Shown here in pieces: positions 44,218 through 53,753 of a stretch of 64,000 bases of DNA. The DNA lies in assembly GCF_003149105.1 (NCBI RefSeq), contig NZ_QGDS01000002.1, positions 62,001 through 126,000 of the forward strand, in the 5' to 3' direction. The stretch comes from Faecalicatena contorta (lineage in GTDB: Bacteria; Bacillota; Clostridia; Lachnospirales; Lachnospiraceae). Below the pieces are notes generated by a model. The model worked only from the letters and a program-made list of their open reading frames with translations, made no database searches and had not been told where the DNA came from. The translations under genes and the position numbers were made by a program. The number at the start of each line of letters is the position of its first letter. Position 1 is the stretch's first letter.

Positions 44218-45747
44218 ATGAAAAAAGTTCTGATTATAGATGATGATGCATTGGTAAGAATGTTTCTCAGGCAAATTATTCCATGGGAGGATGAGGGATA
44301 CAGGATAATTGGAGATGCCAGGGATGGTGAAGAAGGGTTTAAGATATTCAAAGAGTTTCACCCGGATATAGTGGTTACCGATGTGAGTATGCCTGTTATG
44401 AATGGGATTGATTTTCTAAAAAGAATAAAAGAGGAAGGTTTTCAGGGCGGGGTTATTATGCTCAGCTGCCATGAGGACTTTGAATATGTAAAAACAGCAA
44501 TGGCATTAGGGGCAGACGAGTATATTTTAAAAAATCATTTAAATCAGGAAGTGCTCCTTGAGGTTCTGAAAACTGTAGAAAAGCATATGGACAAGCGCCT
44601 TCATGAAATAAACCAACAGGACGAACTGGTTACATTTGCTCAAAAAGGTATGATAGAGATTAGAAAGGAAGTGCTGCAGAAATTATTAGACAATGAATGT
44701 TCAATGGATGAACAAAAAATGCTTCTTGAAACGGCCTATATAACTGGAACTTTTCGTCAATGTGCAGTAGTATTAGCCCGTTTGCCGATAGAACAAAGAG
44801 CAAAGAAAGATACATTTTATGAATTGTGCCAGCAAATATCCATAAGTAATAATGCAGCCATGGTTGTGATGAGGGAAAGAGTATGTGTGTTTCTGGTGGA
44901 TTTAACAGAGTTCCCGTCTACAATAAAGCAGTACGAAATATTTATGACGCTTCAGAAAGTGGTACATGACTATATGTGGGAATATCTGGGGGTTAAGCTG
45001 ACTACGGGAAGCAGTGAAGTGTGCAGTAAGGAAGGCGCATTGGCAAGAGCTGTAAGGCAGGCGGAAAATGCCTCTATGCTGGGGTTTTACGAGCGGGGCG
45101 CCTGGGGATATCCTGATAGTAAAAAAATGAGAAATGTTTGTCCTAAGGAGGCCGAGAAGCTTGCAGCAGACCTCCCCTATCTGATAAACCTCGGTGATGA
45201 GGTTACGCTGGAAAAATCGTATGAAAATGCTGTAAATGCAATTAAGGAAGAAAAGGTTCTTCCTCAGATAGTGTGTGACTGGATACGCAGATGTGATATG
45301 GCCGGAGAAATCATAAGACCGGAAAAAGAATATGCTCAACTAGAATCAATAGAGCAGATAGAAGACTACATGAATGAATATATATTATTGCTGTATGAGA
45401 ATCGTTCCTCCAAAACTCCGGATAATGTTTCGCTTTCGATTAAAAATGCAGTGAAGTATATTAAAGAGCATTTTAATGACGGCTGTTCATTGAACGAAGT
45501 TGCAGAACATGTTAGTCTTACACCCACGTATTTGAGTGCAAGATTTAAAAAAGAGATGGGAATCTGCTTTGTGGAATATTTGACGGAGGTAAGAATAAAG
45601 CAGGCACAGTGGTTATTAAAGCAGAGCAGACATGAATCTGTCAGAGGTATTGCGGAGCTGTCAGGATTCACTGATTATCAGCATTTTTGCAAAGTATTTA
45701 AGAAAAAGGTAGGATGCAGTCCGGCGGTCTTCCGAAAAGCAATATAA
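44218..45747 (+). CDS. YesN-type response regulator with AraC output domain
   Basis: Protein of 509 residues. The receiver (1-120) has DDD near residue 8 and the acceptor Asp in DIVVTDVSMPVM near 55. A long middle domain (135-395) follows. The C-terminal AraC domain has two HTH motifs, SLNEVAEHVSLTPTYLSARF near 425 and IAELSGFTDYQHFCKVFKK near 477. It should switch on the ABC/dehydrogenase operon downstream at 45953. RBS ggggggccggg lies upstream. A terminator separates it from that operon. Confidence 0.94.
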   Translation: MKKVLIIDDDALVRMFLRQIIPWEDEGYRIIGDARDGEEGFKIFKEFHPDIVVTDVSMPVMNGIDFLKRIKEEGFQGGVIMLSCHEDFEYVKTAMALGADEYILKNHLNQEVLLEVLKTVEKHMDKRLHEINQQDELVTFAQKGMIEIRKEVLQKLLDNECSMDEQKMLLETAYITGTFRQCAVVLARLPIEQRAKKDTFYELCQQISISNNAAMVVMRERVCVFLVDLTEFPSTIKQYEIFMTLQKVVHDYMWEYLGVKLTTGSSEVCSKEGALARAVRQAENASMLGFYERGAWGYPDSKKMRNVCPKEAEKLAADLPYLINLGDEVTLEKSYENAVNAIKEEKVLPQIVCDWIRRCDMAGEIIRPEKEYAQLESIEQIEDYMNEYILLLYENRSSKTPDNVSLSIKNAVKYIKEHFNDGCSLNEVAEHVSLTPTYLSARFKKEMGICFVEYLTEVRIKQAQWLLKQSRHESVRGIAELSGFTDYQHFCKVFKKKVGCSPAVFRKAI

Positions 45748-45777
45748 TAAATCGTAAAAAAACACAACTTACAAAAA

Positions 45778-45836
45778 AATACACCCTAAATCATTGATAA
45801 ACAAATATCAAGCGATTTGGAGGTGTGTTTTTTTTA
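45778..45836 (+). terminator. Terminator after the regulatory operon
   Basis: Long hairpin with outer arms acaccctaaatc / gatttggaggtgt, followed by gttttttttt. Confidence 0.85.
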
Positions 45837-45952
45837 ATTAAAACGAGAAAGTGCATAAAATAAAACAATTTTGGCGTAAATGAGGCGATATGTTAAAAGT
45901 ATAAAAATATGTATACTAGTTACAAATAGGGAGACGGAAAGGAGGGGGAAAT

Positions 45953-47473
45953 GTGATAAATGCACAAAATTCACTGGTGCTGGAAATGCGGAATGTGGTT
46001 AAGGTATTCCCTGGTGTCCGGGCATTAGATGGTGTTAATCTCCAGGTCCAGGCAGGAAAAGTTCATGTGATTTGCGGAGAAAATGGTGCCGGAAAATCGA
46101 CGCTTATGAAAGTGATTAACGGAACATACGAAGCCGATGAGGGAGAAATGTACTTTGAAGGTGAGGTCATCGGAAAACACAGTGTGCAGGACACGATGCA
46201 AATGGGTATAGCAATGATCTATCAAGAACTTAACCCGGTTATGGATATGACAATTGCTGAGAATATTTATTTGGGCAGGGAGCCGAAAAAGAGAGGGTTT
46301 GTAGATTTTACCAAGATATACAGTGATACTCAGAACTTGCTGGATATGCTGAATATTTCTTTCAATGCACACCAAAAAATGAGAGAACTGTCTATTGCCG
46401 GACATCAGCTGGTGGAGATTGCCAAAGCAATTTCCATGAATGCGAAAGTAATTATTATGGATGAACCATCTTCGGCAATTGCTGATGCGGAAATAGAAAT
46501 TCTATTTGGGCAAATCTCAATGCTAAAGGAAAAAGGGGTAGCCATCCTGTATATTACCCATAAGATGGATGAAATCTTCCGTATTGCTGATGAAATTACA
46601 GTTATTCGTGATGGTCAGTGGATAGAAAGCGGACCTGCTTCTGAATATGATGCAAACAAACTGGTTGCCAGTATGGTCGGCCGGGAGATTAAAAACATAT
46701 TTCCTAAAGAAGATATTCCTATTGGGGAGGTTGTGCTGGAAGTGAAAGAGCTGACACAGGAAAAGCCTGATGGAGGCCGCTTTCAGAATATCAGCTTCCA
46801 GCTTCGAAAAGGTGAAATTTTAGGTTTTGCAGGTTTGGTTGGTGCAGGCCGAAGTGAAGTGATGAAAGCTATATTTGGAATTGATAAGTATACATCGGGA
46901 GAGGTCCTGATTGACGGAAAGCCTGTTCATATCCATAATACCGCTGATGCAATCAAGGCCGGTATCGCAATGGTATCTGAAGACCGCAAGGGGTATGGGC
47001 TGGTATTGGGGCGTAACATAAAAGACAATATATCTTTAGCGACACTTTACAGTTATAAAAAGGGCTTATTGCTCGACGACAAGGAAATTATGAAACGCTC
47101 GGATGAAATGGTTGATCTTCTTAATATTAAAATTGCCGGTCTGGATGTGAAAGCGGAGACGCTGTCCGGTGGAAACCAGCAGAAAGTTGTATTGGCGAAA
47201 TGGTTAGCCGGTGATGTAAAGATCATGATTTTGGACGAGCCGACCAGAGGTATTGATGTAGGAGCTAAAAGTGAGATACATAAACTTATGTGTAAGTTTG
47301 CCAGACAGGGTATGGCAGTAATAATGATTTCTTCTGAGTTGCCGGAGGTCCTGGGAATGTCAGACAGGGTCGTGGTAATGCAGGAAGGCCGAATCAGCGG
47401 AGTTCTTGCCCGCTGTGATTTGACGCAGGAGCGCATTATGAAATATGCAACAGGGGGAAAAGAAAATGAGTAA
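45953..47473 (+). CDS. Rbs/Mgl-type sugar ABC transporter, double ATPase subunit
   Basis: Tandem ATPase of 506 residues. The first half has Walker A GENGAGKST near 42-50; its Walker B reads VIIMDEPSSAI. The second half has LVGAGRSEVM (degenerate Walker A, near 295), signature LSGGNQQKVVLAKWL near 402, and Walker B ILDEPTRGIDVG. The degenerate second site is normal for RbsA/MglA proteins. The start is GTG at 45953, set by aaggaggggg upstream. It overlaps the permease gene by 8 nt. Energises import of a sugar or polyol. Confidence 0.95.
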   Translation: MINAQNSLVLEMRNVVKVFPGVRALDGVNLQVQAGKVHVICGENGAGKSTLMKVINGTYEADEGEMYFEGEVIGKHSVQDTMQMGIAMIYQELNPVMDMTIAENIYLGREPKKRGFVDFTKIYSDTQNLLDMLNISFNAHQKMRELSIAGHQLVEIAKAISMNAKVIIMDEPSSAIADAEIEILFGQISMLKEKGVAILYITHKMDEIFRIADEITVIRDGQWIESGPASEYDANKLVASMVGREIKNIFPKEDIPIGEVVLEVKELTQEKPDGGRFQNISFQLRKGEILGFAGLVGAGRSEVMKAIFGIDKYTSGEVLIDGKPVHIHNTADAIKAGIAMVSEDRKGYGLVLGRNIKDNISLATLYSYKKGLLLDDKEIMKRSDEMVDLLNIKIAGLDVKAETLSGGNQQKVVLAKWLAGDVKIMILDEPTRGIDVGAKSEIHKLMCKFARQGMAVIMISSELPEVLGMSDRVVVMQEGRISGVLARCDLTQERIMKYATGGKENE

Positions 47474-48461
47474 GCATAATAAAGAAAAAAGGTTTAATTT
47501 CGGCGAGTTTTACGGCAGGTGGGGAACACTGATGATTCTGATTATCATTGTAGTCTTGGCTTCCGTATTCGTACCAAACTTCGTTAAGCCGCGAAACTTA
47601 TCAAATATACTGCTGCAGAACGGTGTGGTTGCTATGCTGGCATTTGGTGCAACGTTTATCATTATTTTGGGGCACACAAATATTGGATATGGTTCAGAGC
47701 TGGCATTTATAGGATGTATCGCCTGTCTGCTTATGATCAGGCTGCAGGAAATTATGCCCCCGGTATTAGCGGCAATTATAACTGTAATTGCGGCAATTAT
47801 AATCGGTTTATCCATTGGTGCGCTTAGTGGTTATATAATAACGAAATTCAATATTCCGGCGTTTATTATGACTCTGGCTATCATGACAATGGCCCGCGGA
47901 GGCGCCTTATTGATTACAAATGGAACTCCGGTGTCCGGGATGGATGCGGCTTTTAACTGGCTGGGACAAGGATTTATCGGGCCGATTCCTACTTCGGTAG
48001 CCATTATGTTAGTTTTATTTATGATTGCCTGGATACTTCTTAATAAAACTGTATTCGGACGGCATATATACGCGGTAGGCGGAAATGAAAATGCTGCCAT
48101 CGCATCAGGTATCAAATCGAAAACAGTAATTAAAAAGGCATTCTTGTTAGACGGAGCAATCACCGGTATTGCAGCGGTGGTATTTATGGCGCGGCAGGCT
48201 TCGGGAACACCGGCGGGTGGTCTGGCATATGAGTTTGATGCAATCACAGCCGTAATTGTGGGCGGTACTTCCATCGCCGGAGGTTCCGGGAATGTCAGCG
48301 GAACAATCATTGGTGCGATTATTGTAGGTATCATTAACAATGTGCAAAACCTGCTTCATGTCAATACGTATTGGCAGCAGGTGATTAAAGGGGTCGTAAT
48401 CTTGCTTGCTATTATTCTCGACGTAGTTACAAAGCGTGCAGCAGAAAAAGCAAGGAAGTGA
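47466..48461 (+). CDS. Sugar ABC transporter permease (RbsC-like)
   Basis: Membrane protein of about 331 residues with 8-10 helices. Family marks are GHTNIGYGSELAFIGCI near residues 70-86 and GGTSIAGGSGNVSGTIIGA near 265-283. The start at 47466 is preferred because aggggga lies upstream; the ATG at 47445 lies deep in the ATPase gene. It forms the channel with the double ATPase at 45953-47473. Confidence 0.94.
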   Translation: MSKHNKEKRFNFGEFYGRWGTLMILIIIVVLASVFVPNFVKPRNLSNILLQNGVVAMLAFGATFIIILGHTNIGYGSELAFIGCIACLLMIRLQEIMPPVLAAIITVIAAIIIGLSIGALSGYIITKFNIPAFIMTLAIMTMARGGALLITNGTPVSGMDAAFNWLGQGFIGPIPTSVAIMLVLFMIAWILLNKTVFGRHIYAVGGNENAAIASGIKSKTVIKKAFLLDGAITGIAAVVFMARQASGTPAGGLAYEFDAITAVIVGGTSIAGGSGNVSGTIIGAIIVGIINNVQNLLHVNTYWQQVIKGVVILLAIILDVVTKRAAEKARK

Positions 48462-48514
48462 CAATGTAAAGTAACTAAATATAAAAAGTGAAAGGAAAGG
48501 GTTAGGAAGAAGTT

Positions 48515-49477
48515 ATGAAAAAACGATTGGCAATGATTCTGGCAGCAGGGCTCATGGTAACAAGTCTGGCGGGCTGCGGCGGCAGCAGTGACAGTTCAAG
48601 TAGTTCGGATAATGGCAGTGACGGCGGTGACGTATTTACTGTTGCTTACTGTAATTCAGGTGATTCGGATGTGTTTGACAAATTAAAGAAGGATACTTTC
48701 AATGATTTGGTTGGTGATGATGCAACAATTAAAGTAGTAAATTCTGAAGCCAATATGGATCCGCAAAAACAGTTAAATCAAATTGACGATGCAATTATGC
48801 AGGAAGTTGATGCGATTATTGCTGTTCCCATTGACTATTCCGGGATCACCCCGGGTGTTCAAAATGCGAACCAGGCTGATATTCCGGTTATATGCCTGGG
48901 TATTGAATCAGAAGGCGGTGAGTATACCTTTGTAGGCTGTCAGAATAGAGATGCAGGAGTAATGCAGGCGGAGTATATGGCGGAAGAATTGCCTGATAAT
49001 GCAAAAGTACTTTACCTGTCTGGAACTCCGGGACTTTATCACTCTGTAGAACGTCACGATGGCTTCTTTGAAACGATGAAAGAAAAGCGTCCCGATGTTG
49101 AAATAATCGCAGAAATGACGGGCGAATATACCCGGGACAAGGCGCAGAAAGTGGTAGAAGACTGGTGTCAGTCATATGATGCGTTTGATGCCATTGTTTG
49201 TGCAAATGACCAGATGGCACTGGGTGCTGTTGAGGCTCTTAAAGCTGCGGACAGATTAGATGGTGTTTTAATTGCAGGTGTTGACGCTACTGATGAAGCT
49301 ATGCAAAAAATTAAATCAGGAGAGATGGCAATTTCCATCCGTCAGTCAGCAGATGCATTAGCAAAAAATTGCTATGAAACAATTCAGAAATTACAAAAGG
49401 GTGAAGATCCGGGAGAACGTGTTATTGTTGATTTTGAACCGGTAACAATTGATAATGTGGCAGATTATCTAAAATAA
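48515..49477 (+). CDS. Sugar ABC transporter substrate-binding lipoprotein (RbsB-like)
   Basis: Lipoprotein of 320 residues: signal peptide with lipobox SLAGCGG (Cys near 22), a Ser/Gly/Asp linker (23-40), then the two-lobed RbsB-like domain with AVPIDYSGITPGVQNANQAD and CANDQMALGAVEAL. It delivers the solute to the importer. RBS ggaaaggg lies upstream. The paralogue at 43250-44203 probably senses the same or a similar ligand. Confidence 0.94.
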   Translation: MKKRLAMILAAGLMVTSLAGCGGSSDSSSSSDNGSDGGDVFTVAYCNSGDSDVFDKLKKDTFNDLVGDDATIKVVNSEANMDPQKQLNQIDDAIMQEVDAIIAVPIDYSGITPGVQNANQADIPVICLGIESEGGEYTFVGCQNRDAGVMQAEYMAEELPDNAKVLYLSGTPGLYHSVERHDGFFETMKEKRPDVEIIAEMTGEYTRDKAQKVVEDWCQSYDAFDAIVCANDQMALGAVEALKAADRLDGVLIAGVDATDEAMQKIKSGEMAISIRQSADALAKNCYETIQKLQKGEDPGERVIVDFEPVTIDNVADYLK

Positions 49478-49497
49478 AAACATTAGGAGGTATTGCT

Positions 49498-50703
49498 ATG
49501 ATAAACGGAGAAAGAGTCATTAAACGTCCCCTGAGATGGGGCATGGTTGGAGGCGGCCGGACCGCTAACGTAGGATATAAACATCGCCAGGGAGCGCTTC
49601 GCGATAATACAGCATTTGAACTTGTGGCGGGAGCTTTTGATATTGATCCGGAGCGTGGAAAAGATTTTGGGGTGAATATTGGTGTAACCTCAGAACGCTG
49701 TTATCCGGATTACAAAACAATGTTTGCCGAAGAAGCGAAACGGGAAGATGGAATAGAAGTGGTTACAATTGCAACACCAAATGGAACCCATTATGAAATT
49801 ACGAAAGCTGCATTAGAAAGCGGGCTTCACGTAATCTGCGAAAAGCCACTCTTCTTTGAAGTTGAACAAGGTCTTGAAATGAAAGCTTTAGCAGAAAAAA
49901 TGAATAAAATTGTTGGGGTTACATATGGTTTTTCCGGAAGTCAGTTGTTATTACAGATGCGTCAAATGGTAAAAAACGGAGACCTTGGCGATATACATAT
50001 GGTTGAACTTCAATATACCCACGGATTCGGGTGTGACGCGGCTGGTGATGTAAAGAGCGAAGGACAAAAATGGAGAGTAGATCCAAAGGTAGCAGGCCCA
50101 TCCTTTGTACTGGGAGATTTGTCTACACATACATTCTATATGTCCGAATTGATTTGCCCGGATTTAAAGCTGAAACAGATACTTTGCGACCGTCAGTCTT
50201 TTATTGGCAGCCGTTACCCATTGGAAGATAATGCTTACGTATTAATGAGATATGAAAACGGAGCAGTAGGCAGATTGTGGACTTCGGCTGTGAATGCAGG
50301 ATGTATGGACGGTCATCGTATCCGTATCATCGGTTCTAAAGCTTCTGTTGAATTCTCAGATAATCAGCCAAATGAGCTGATTTACCAGGTGCAGGGAGAA
50401 CCAATCCGTAAGATGATCCGTTCAATGCCTTATCTGTATGATGAATGCAATGCTGATGAACGTTTAGGTGCATTACATGCTGAAGGATTGATTGAGAGCT
50501 GGGCTAATATTTATCTTAAATTTGCAATTGCCATTGAAGCTAAAAATAATGGGGATGAAGAGACATTAAAGAATCTTGTGTATCCTGACTTAGATGCGGG
50601 TATTGAGGGGATACGCTGGGTTACCAAATGTGTAGAATCGGCCGATAAAGGCGGTGTTTGGGTAGATTTCCAGGAAATAAATAACCAGGAGGAAATAATA
50701 TGA
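49498..50703 (+). CDS. Gfo/Idh/MocA-family dehydrogenase
   Basis: NAD(P)-dependent sugar or polyol dehydrogenase of 401 residues. The Rossmann fold starts with WGMVGGGRTANVGYKHR near 14-30; the family Lys is in ICEKPLFF near 119. The C-terminal alpha/beta domain holds QLQYTHG and PSFVLGDLSTHTFYM, with a His of the catalytic type. RBS aggaggt lies upstream, 20 nt after the binding protein gene. Its stop overlaps the next start (ATGA). With two TIM-barrel isomerases it suggests oxidation of a sugar or inositol to a keto form, then isomerisation. Confidence 0.93.
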   Translation: MINGERVIKRPLRWGMVGGGRTANVGYKHRQGALRDNTAFELVAGAFDIDPERGKDFGVNIGVTSERCYPDYKTMFAEEAKREDGIEVVTIATPNGTHYEITKAALESGLHVICEKPLFFEVEQGLEMKALAEKMNKIVGVTYGFSGSQLLLQMRQMVKNGDLGDIHMVELQYTHGFGCDAAGDVKSEGQKWRVDPKVAGPSFVLGDLSTHTFYMSELICPDLKLKQILCDRQSFIGSRYPLEDNAYVLMRYENGAVGRLWTSAVNAGCMDGHRIRIIGSKASVEFSDNQPNELIYQVQGEPIRKMIRSMPYLYDECNADERLGALHAEGLIESWANIYLKFAIAIEAKNNGDEETLKNLVYPDLDAGIEGIRWVTKCVESADKGGVWVDFQEINNQEEII

Positions 50704-51638
50704 AACTAGCAATATGTACAGATGTATTTGCAGATTTGTCTTACACAGATATGCTTGACAAAGTAAAGTCTTTAGGAATTGACGCAGTAGAAATGACAGC
50801 AGGGGGCTGGGGCGCCCGCAAACATTGCAACACTGCAGAACTGCTGGAGGATGAAAGTAAACTGGCTGAATTTAAAGAGGAGCTAAGCAAAAGGAAGATG
50901 AGAATTGCAACGCTGAATACATCCTGCAATCCGCTGTGGCCGTCTGATACCGGCGAAGAGTATAAAAAGTCTATGTATGCGTGTGCAGATCTGGCAGAAA
51001 AGCTTGAGGTTAAGAAAATTGTAGCAATGGCAGGTCTTCCGGCAGGTAATGCTGCAGATACTACACCTAACTGGATTACGTCCACTGTCTCATGGCCTGG
51101 CTTTATGGCCCCGGCCTATGAATATCAATGGAAAGTTACAATTGAATTCTGGAAAGAGTTTTCTGCGTACTGTAAAAAGAAAGGAATTGAACAGATTGCT
51201 ATCGAAGAATTCCCCGGAACTATGGTGTGGTCTGTGGAGACAATGTTAAAGCTAAGAGAGGCCACGGACCCAATCATCGGTATTAACCTCGACCCTTCCC
51301 ATATGATGATTCTGGGAGCCGATCCAATTGCGGCTGCACGTGCATTAAAAGGATGTATTTTCCATGTGCATGGCAAAGATGCGCGAATTGAGCGGGGATT
51401 AGCAGATGTGAATGGTATCCTTGAGCCAAGGCCGGTTACTGAATCGGCTGACCGGGTATGGAATTATGTTGCAGTTGGCTGTGGTAAAGATCTTCAGTGG
51501 TGGAAGGAATTTTTCTCAGTACTCAGCATGATGGGTTATGACGGTGATGTATCTTTGGAGATGGAAGATTTAACAATGTCGGTTGAGGCAGGGGTTCTGA
51601 CTTCAATTGATGCATTGCAGCAAACAATAAGCAAATAA
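50700..51638 (+). CDS. Sugar phosphate isomerase/epimerase-like TIM barrel 1
   Basis: Protein of 312 residues of the xylose-isomerase-like TIM barrel family. Metal-ligand candidates: Glu in IAIEEFPGTM near 163, Asp/His in INLDPSHMMIL near 200, His in FHVHGKDARIE near 226, and Glu in VSLEMEDLTM near 286. It is translationally coupled to the dehydrogenase at 49498. Members isomerise or epimerise keto-sugars or inosose (IolE/IolI-like). The exact substrate is not known. Confidence 0.88.
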   Translation: MKLAICTDVFADLSYTDMLDKVKSLGIDAVEMTAGGWGARKHCNTAELLEDESKLAEFKEELSKRKMRIATLNTSCNPLWPSDTGEEYKKSMYACADLAEKLEVKKIVAMAGLPAGNAADTTPNWITSTVSWPGFMAPAYEYQWKVTIEFWKEFSAYCKKKGIEQIAIEEFPGTMVWSVETMLKLREATDPIIGINLDPSHMMILGADPIAAARALKGCIFHVHGKDARIERGLADVNGILEPRPVTESADRVWNYVAVGCGKDLQWWKEFFSVLSMMGYDGDVSLEMEDLTMSVEAGVLTSIDALQQTISK

Positions 51639-51645
51639 AAATAAT

Positions 51646-51697
51646 AAAGCGAACATTCAAGTATTCTTAATATGAAGACCGAAAATGTTCGCTTTTT
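51646..51697 (+). terminator. Terminator or attenuator between two isomerase genes
   Basis: Stem aaagcgaacatt / aatgttcgcttt with a 26-nt loop, followed by T5. It lies inside what would otherwise be one operon, so it probably lowers expression of the second isomerase. Confidence 0.8.
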
Positions 51698-51723
51698 ATC
51701 AATATGGAGGTAAAGATATAATT

Positions 51724-52653
51724 ATGAAAATAGCATTTGATGTAGATGTGTTAGCAAAACAAATGGATATCAACCGCATGGTTCACCAGGCAGCCGATTG
51801 GGGATACAAGTATATTGAGCAGTCTCCTCATCCCAGAATCAATCCCTTTTACAAACATCCGCTCTTTTCAGCAGAATGTGAAAAGGAGTATAAAAAAGCA
51901 CTGTCTGAAACAGGGGTGGAAATATCTTCGTTTATCGTAGTATACCGCTGGTCCGGGCCTACAGAGGAAGAGCGGCAGATGGCCGTAAAAAACTGGAAAA
52001 GAATTATTGAAATTGCAGTTAATATGGGTGTGCGGGTAATTAATACAGAATTGTCAGGTGATCCCAATATGGCAGAAATCTGTAATGGTATGTGGTACCG
52101 TTCTATGGAAGAATTGCTTCCGATTATCGAAAAAGAAGGGCTTCGGGTAGAGATTCAATCTCATCCATATGACTTTAGTGAATTTAATAATGAGACTTGT
52201 GATCTTGTAAAATCACTTCGTTCAAAGCATCTTGGCTATGTTTATTCAGTGCCCCATACATTTTTCTATGATGAAGGCAAAGGGGATGTCAGAAACATGC
52301 TGAAATATGCTGGTGATGAACTAACCCATGTGCTGTTTGCCGATACTTATAACCATACAAAAGATTGCCACTATATTGTAAATCCACCCTGGCTAAATAA
52401 AAGAGGTAAAATCGATGCATGTGTGCATCAGCATCTGGCTATGGGTGAAGGCGAAGTAGATTTTGACGGTGTTTTTGAAACATTGCGGGAAATGGATTTT
52501 GTTAACCGCCAGCTAAGAAACGATGCGCCAAAAGTGGGCGGCGATAATATAGCTTGTGTATCTATGTTTGGTTTTCCGGAAAAGATGGCAAAGCAGGCTC
52601 CCGAAGCAAGAGAACGGATTGAAAGAGAACTTTTAGGCAAGCAGCAACCGTAG
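51724..52653 (+). CDS. Sugar phosphate isomerase/epimerase-like TIM barrel 2
   Basis: Protein of about 309 residues of the same fold as the previous gene but only distantly related. Likely ligands are Glu in VINTELSGDPN near 115, Glu and His in VEIQSHPYDF near 145, and His residues in SVPHTFFYD and QHLAMGEGEVDFDG. The start ATG at 51724 has tggaggt 12 nt upstream, a little far. It is separated from the first isomerase by a terminator, so it may have its own level of expression. Confidence 0.87.
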   Translation: MKIAFDVDVLAKQMDINRMVHQAADWGYKYIEQSPHPRINPFYKHPLFSAECEKEYKKALSETGVEISSFIVVYRWSGPTEEERQMAVKNWKRIIEIAVNMGVRVINTELSGDPNMAEICNGMWYRSMEELLPIIEKEGLRVEIQSHPYDFSEFNNETCDLVKSLRSKHLGYVYSVPHTFFYDEGKGDVRNMLKYAGDELTHVLFADTYNHTKDCHYIVNPPWLNKRGKIDACVHQHLAMGEGEVDFDGVFETLREMDFVNRQLRNDAPKVGGDNIACVSMFGFPEKMAKQAPEARERIERELLGKQQP

Positions 52654-52739
52654 AAAAAAGATTTTGTTTATTTATGCCCTCCAACGAGAAATATTTTTCA
52701 TCATTTCTGGCAAACTATAACCGTTAGGAGGTGTTCAGC

Positions 52740-53741
52740 ATGAATATAAATTTTGATGCGGTATATTATGAGCCAGGTACGCTTGATTATGAGCTGGGGC
52801 AGATGCTGCAGAGCAAATACGCAAACCTGCCCTGGATACAGATAGAGAGTCACAACCGCATACCGGAAATGACAGCGGCGGATAACCGGGACTTTCCAAA
52901 GTTAAAAAACCATCTGATTATCGGAGTCAGAAAGACACATCGATATGTGCCGAACCATAAGGTTTCGGACTGGCTGGTACCTTATACATCCTCAGGCTGC
53001 AGGGCAATGTGTCTATACTGCTATCTGGTATGCAATTACAATAAATGTGCCTATCTGCGTCTGTTTGTCAACCGCGAGCAAATGCTGGGCAGGCTGCTTA
53101 AAAAAGACGCTGCGGCTCCTGTACCGCAGACCTTTGAGATTGGAAGCAACAGCGATCTTCTGCTGGAAAACACAATAACGGATAATTTATCCTATACAAT
53201 CGAACGTTTTGCGCGTGAAGGCCGCGGGAGCCTGACGTTTCCCACAAAATTTGATATGGTAAATCCGCTGCTTAACCTTGACCACCAGGGGAAGACTATA
53301 TTTCGTATGAGTGTGAACCCGGAGGAAATAATAAGACGCATAGAGCTGGGGACCTCCCCGCTGCCAGCAAGAATCCGCGCGCTGAACGACATGGCGGAGG
53401 CGGGATATCCGGTAGGAATGTTGATTGCACCCGTAATCCTTCTTCCGGACTGGAAGAGCCTGTATGGTGAACTGATACAGCGCCTGGCAGACGAGCTGAG
53501 CGACAAGGTCAAGCAGAATGGCTTTATAGAAATTATACTAATGACATACAGCTTCGTACAAAATGCCATTAATACTGACGCATTCCCAAATGCCGTACAG
53601 CTTTTCGACAGAGAAACCATGACTGGACGCGGGCGCGGAAAATACTGCTATCGAAACGATATCCGTGCAGAGGCCGAATCCTTTTTACGGGAAAAGCTTT
53701 CGCGGCAGTTAGGAACCATGCAGATATTGTATATTTCATAA
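52740..53741 (+). CDS. splB: Spore photoproduct lyase (radical SAM)
   Basis: Radical SAM enzyme of 333 residues that repairs the thymine dimer (spore photoproduct) formed in UV-irradiated spores. The cluster motif CRAMCLYCY is at residues 87-95 (CxxxCxxC), after VPYTSSGC. NYNKCAYLRLFVN and IGVRKTHRYVPNHK are family segments. The start at 52740 has aggaggtg 6 nt upstream. This gene shows the host makes endospores. It stands alone after the sugar locus. Confidence 0.95.
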   Translation: MNINFDAVYYEPGTLDYELGQMLQSKYANLPWIQIESHNRIPEMTAADNRDFPKLKNHLIIGVRKTHRYVPNHKVSDWLVPYTSSGCRAMCLYCYLVCNYNKCAYLRLFVNREQMLGRLLKKDAAAPVPQTFEIGSNSDLLLENTITDNLSYTIERFAREGRGSLTFPTKFDMVNPLLNLDHQGKTIFRMSVNPEEIIRRIELGTSPLPARIRALNDMAEAGYPVGMLIAPVILLPDWKSLYGELIQRLADELSDKVKQNGFIEIILMTYSFVQNAINTDAFPNAVQLFDRETMTGRGRGKYCYRNDIRAEAESFLREKLSRQLGTMQILYIS

Positions 53742-53753
53742 AACTTAATTAAG

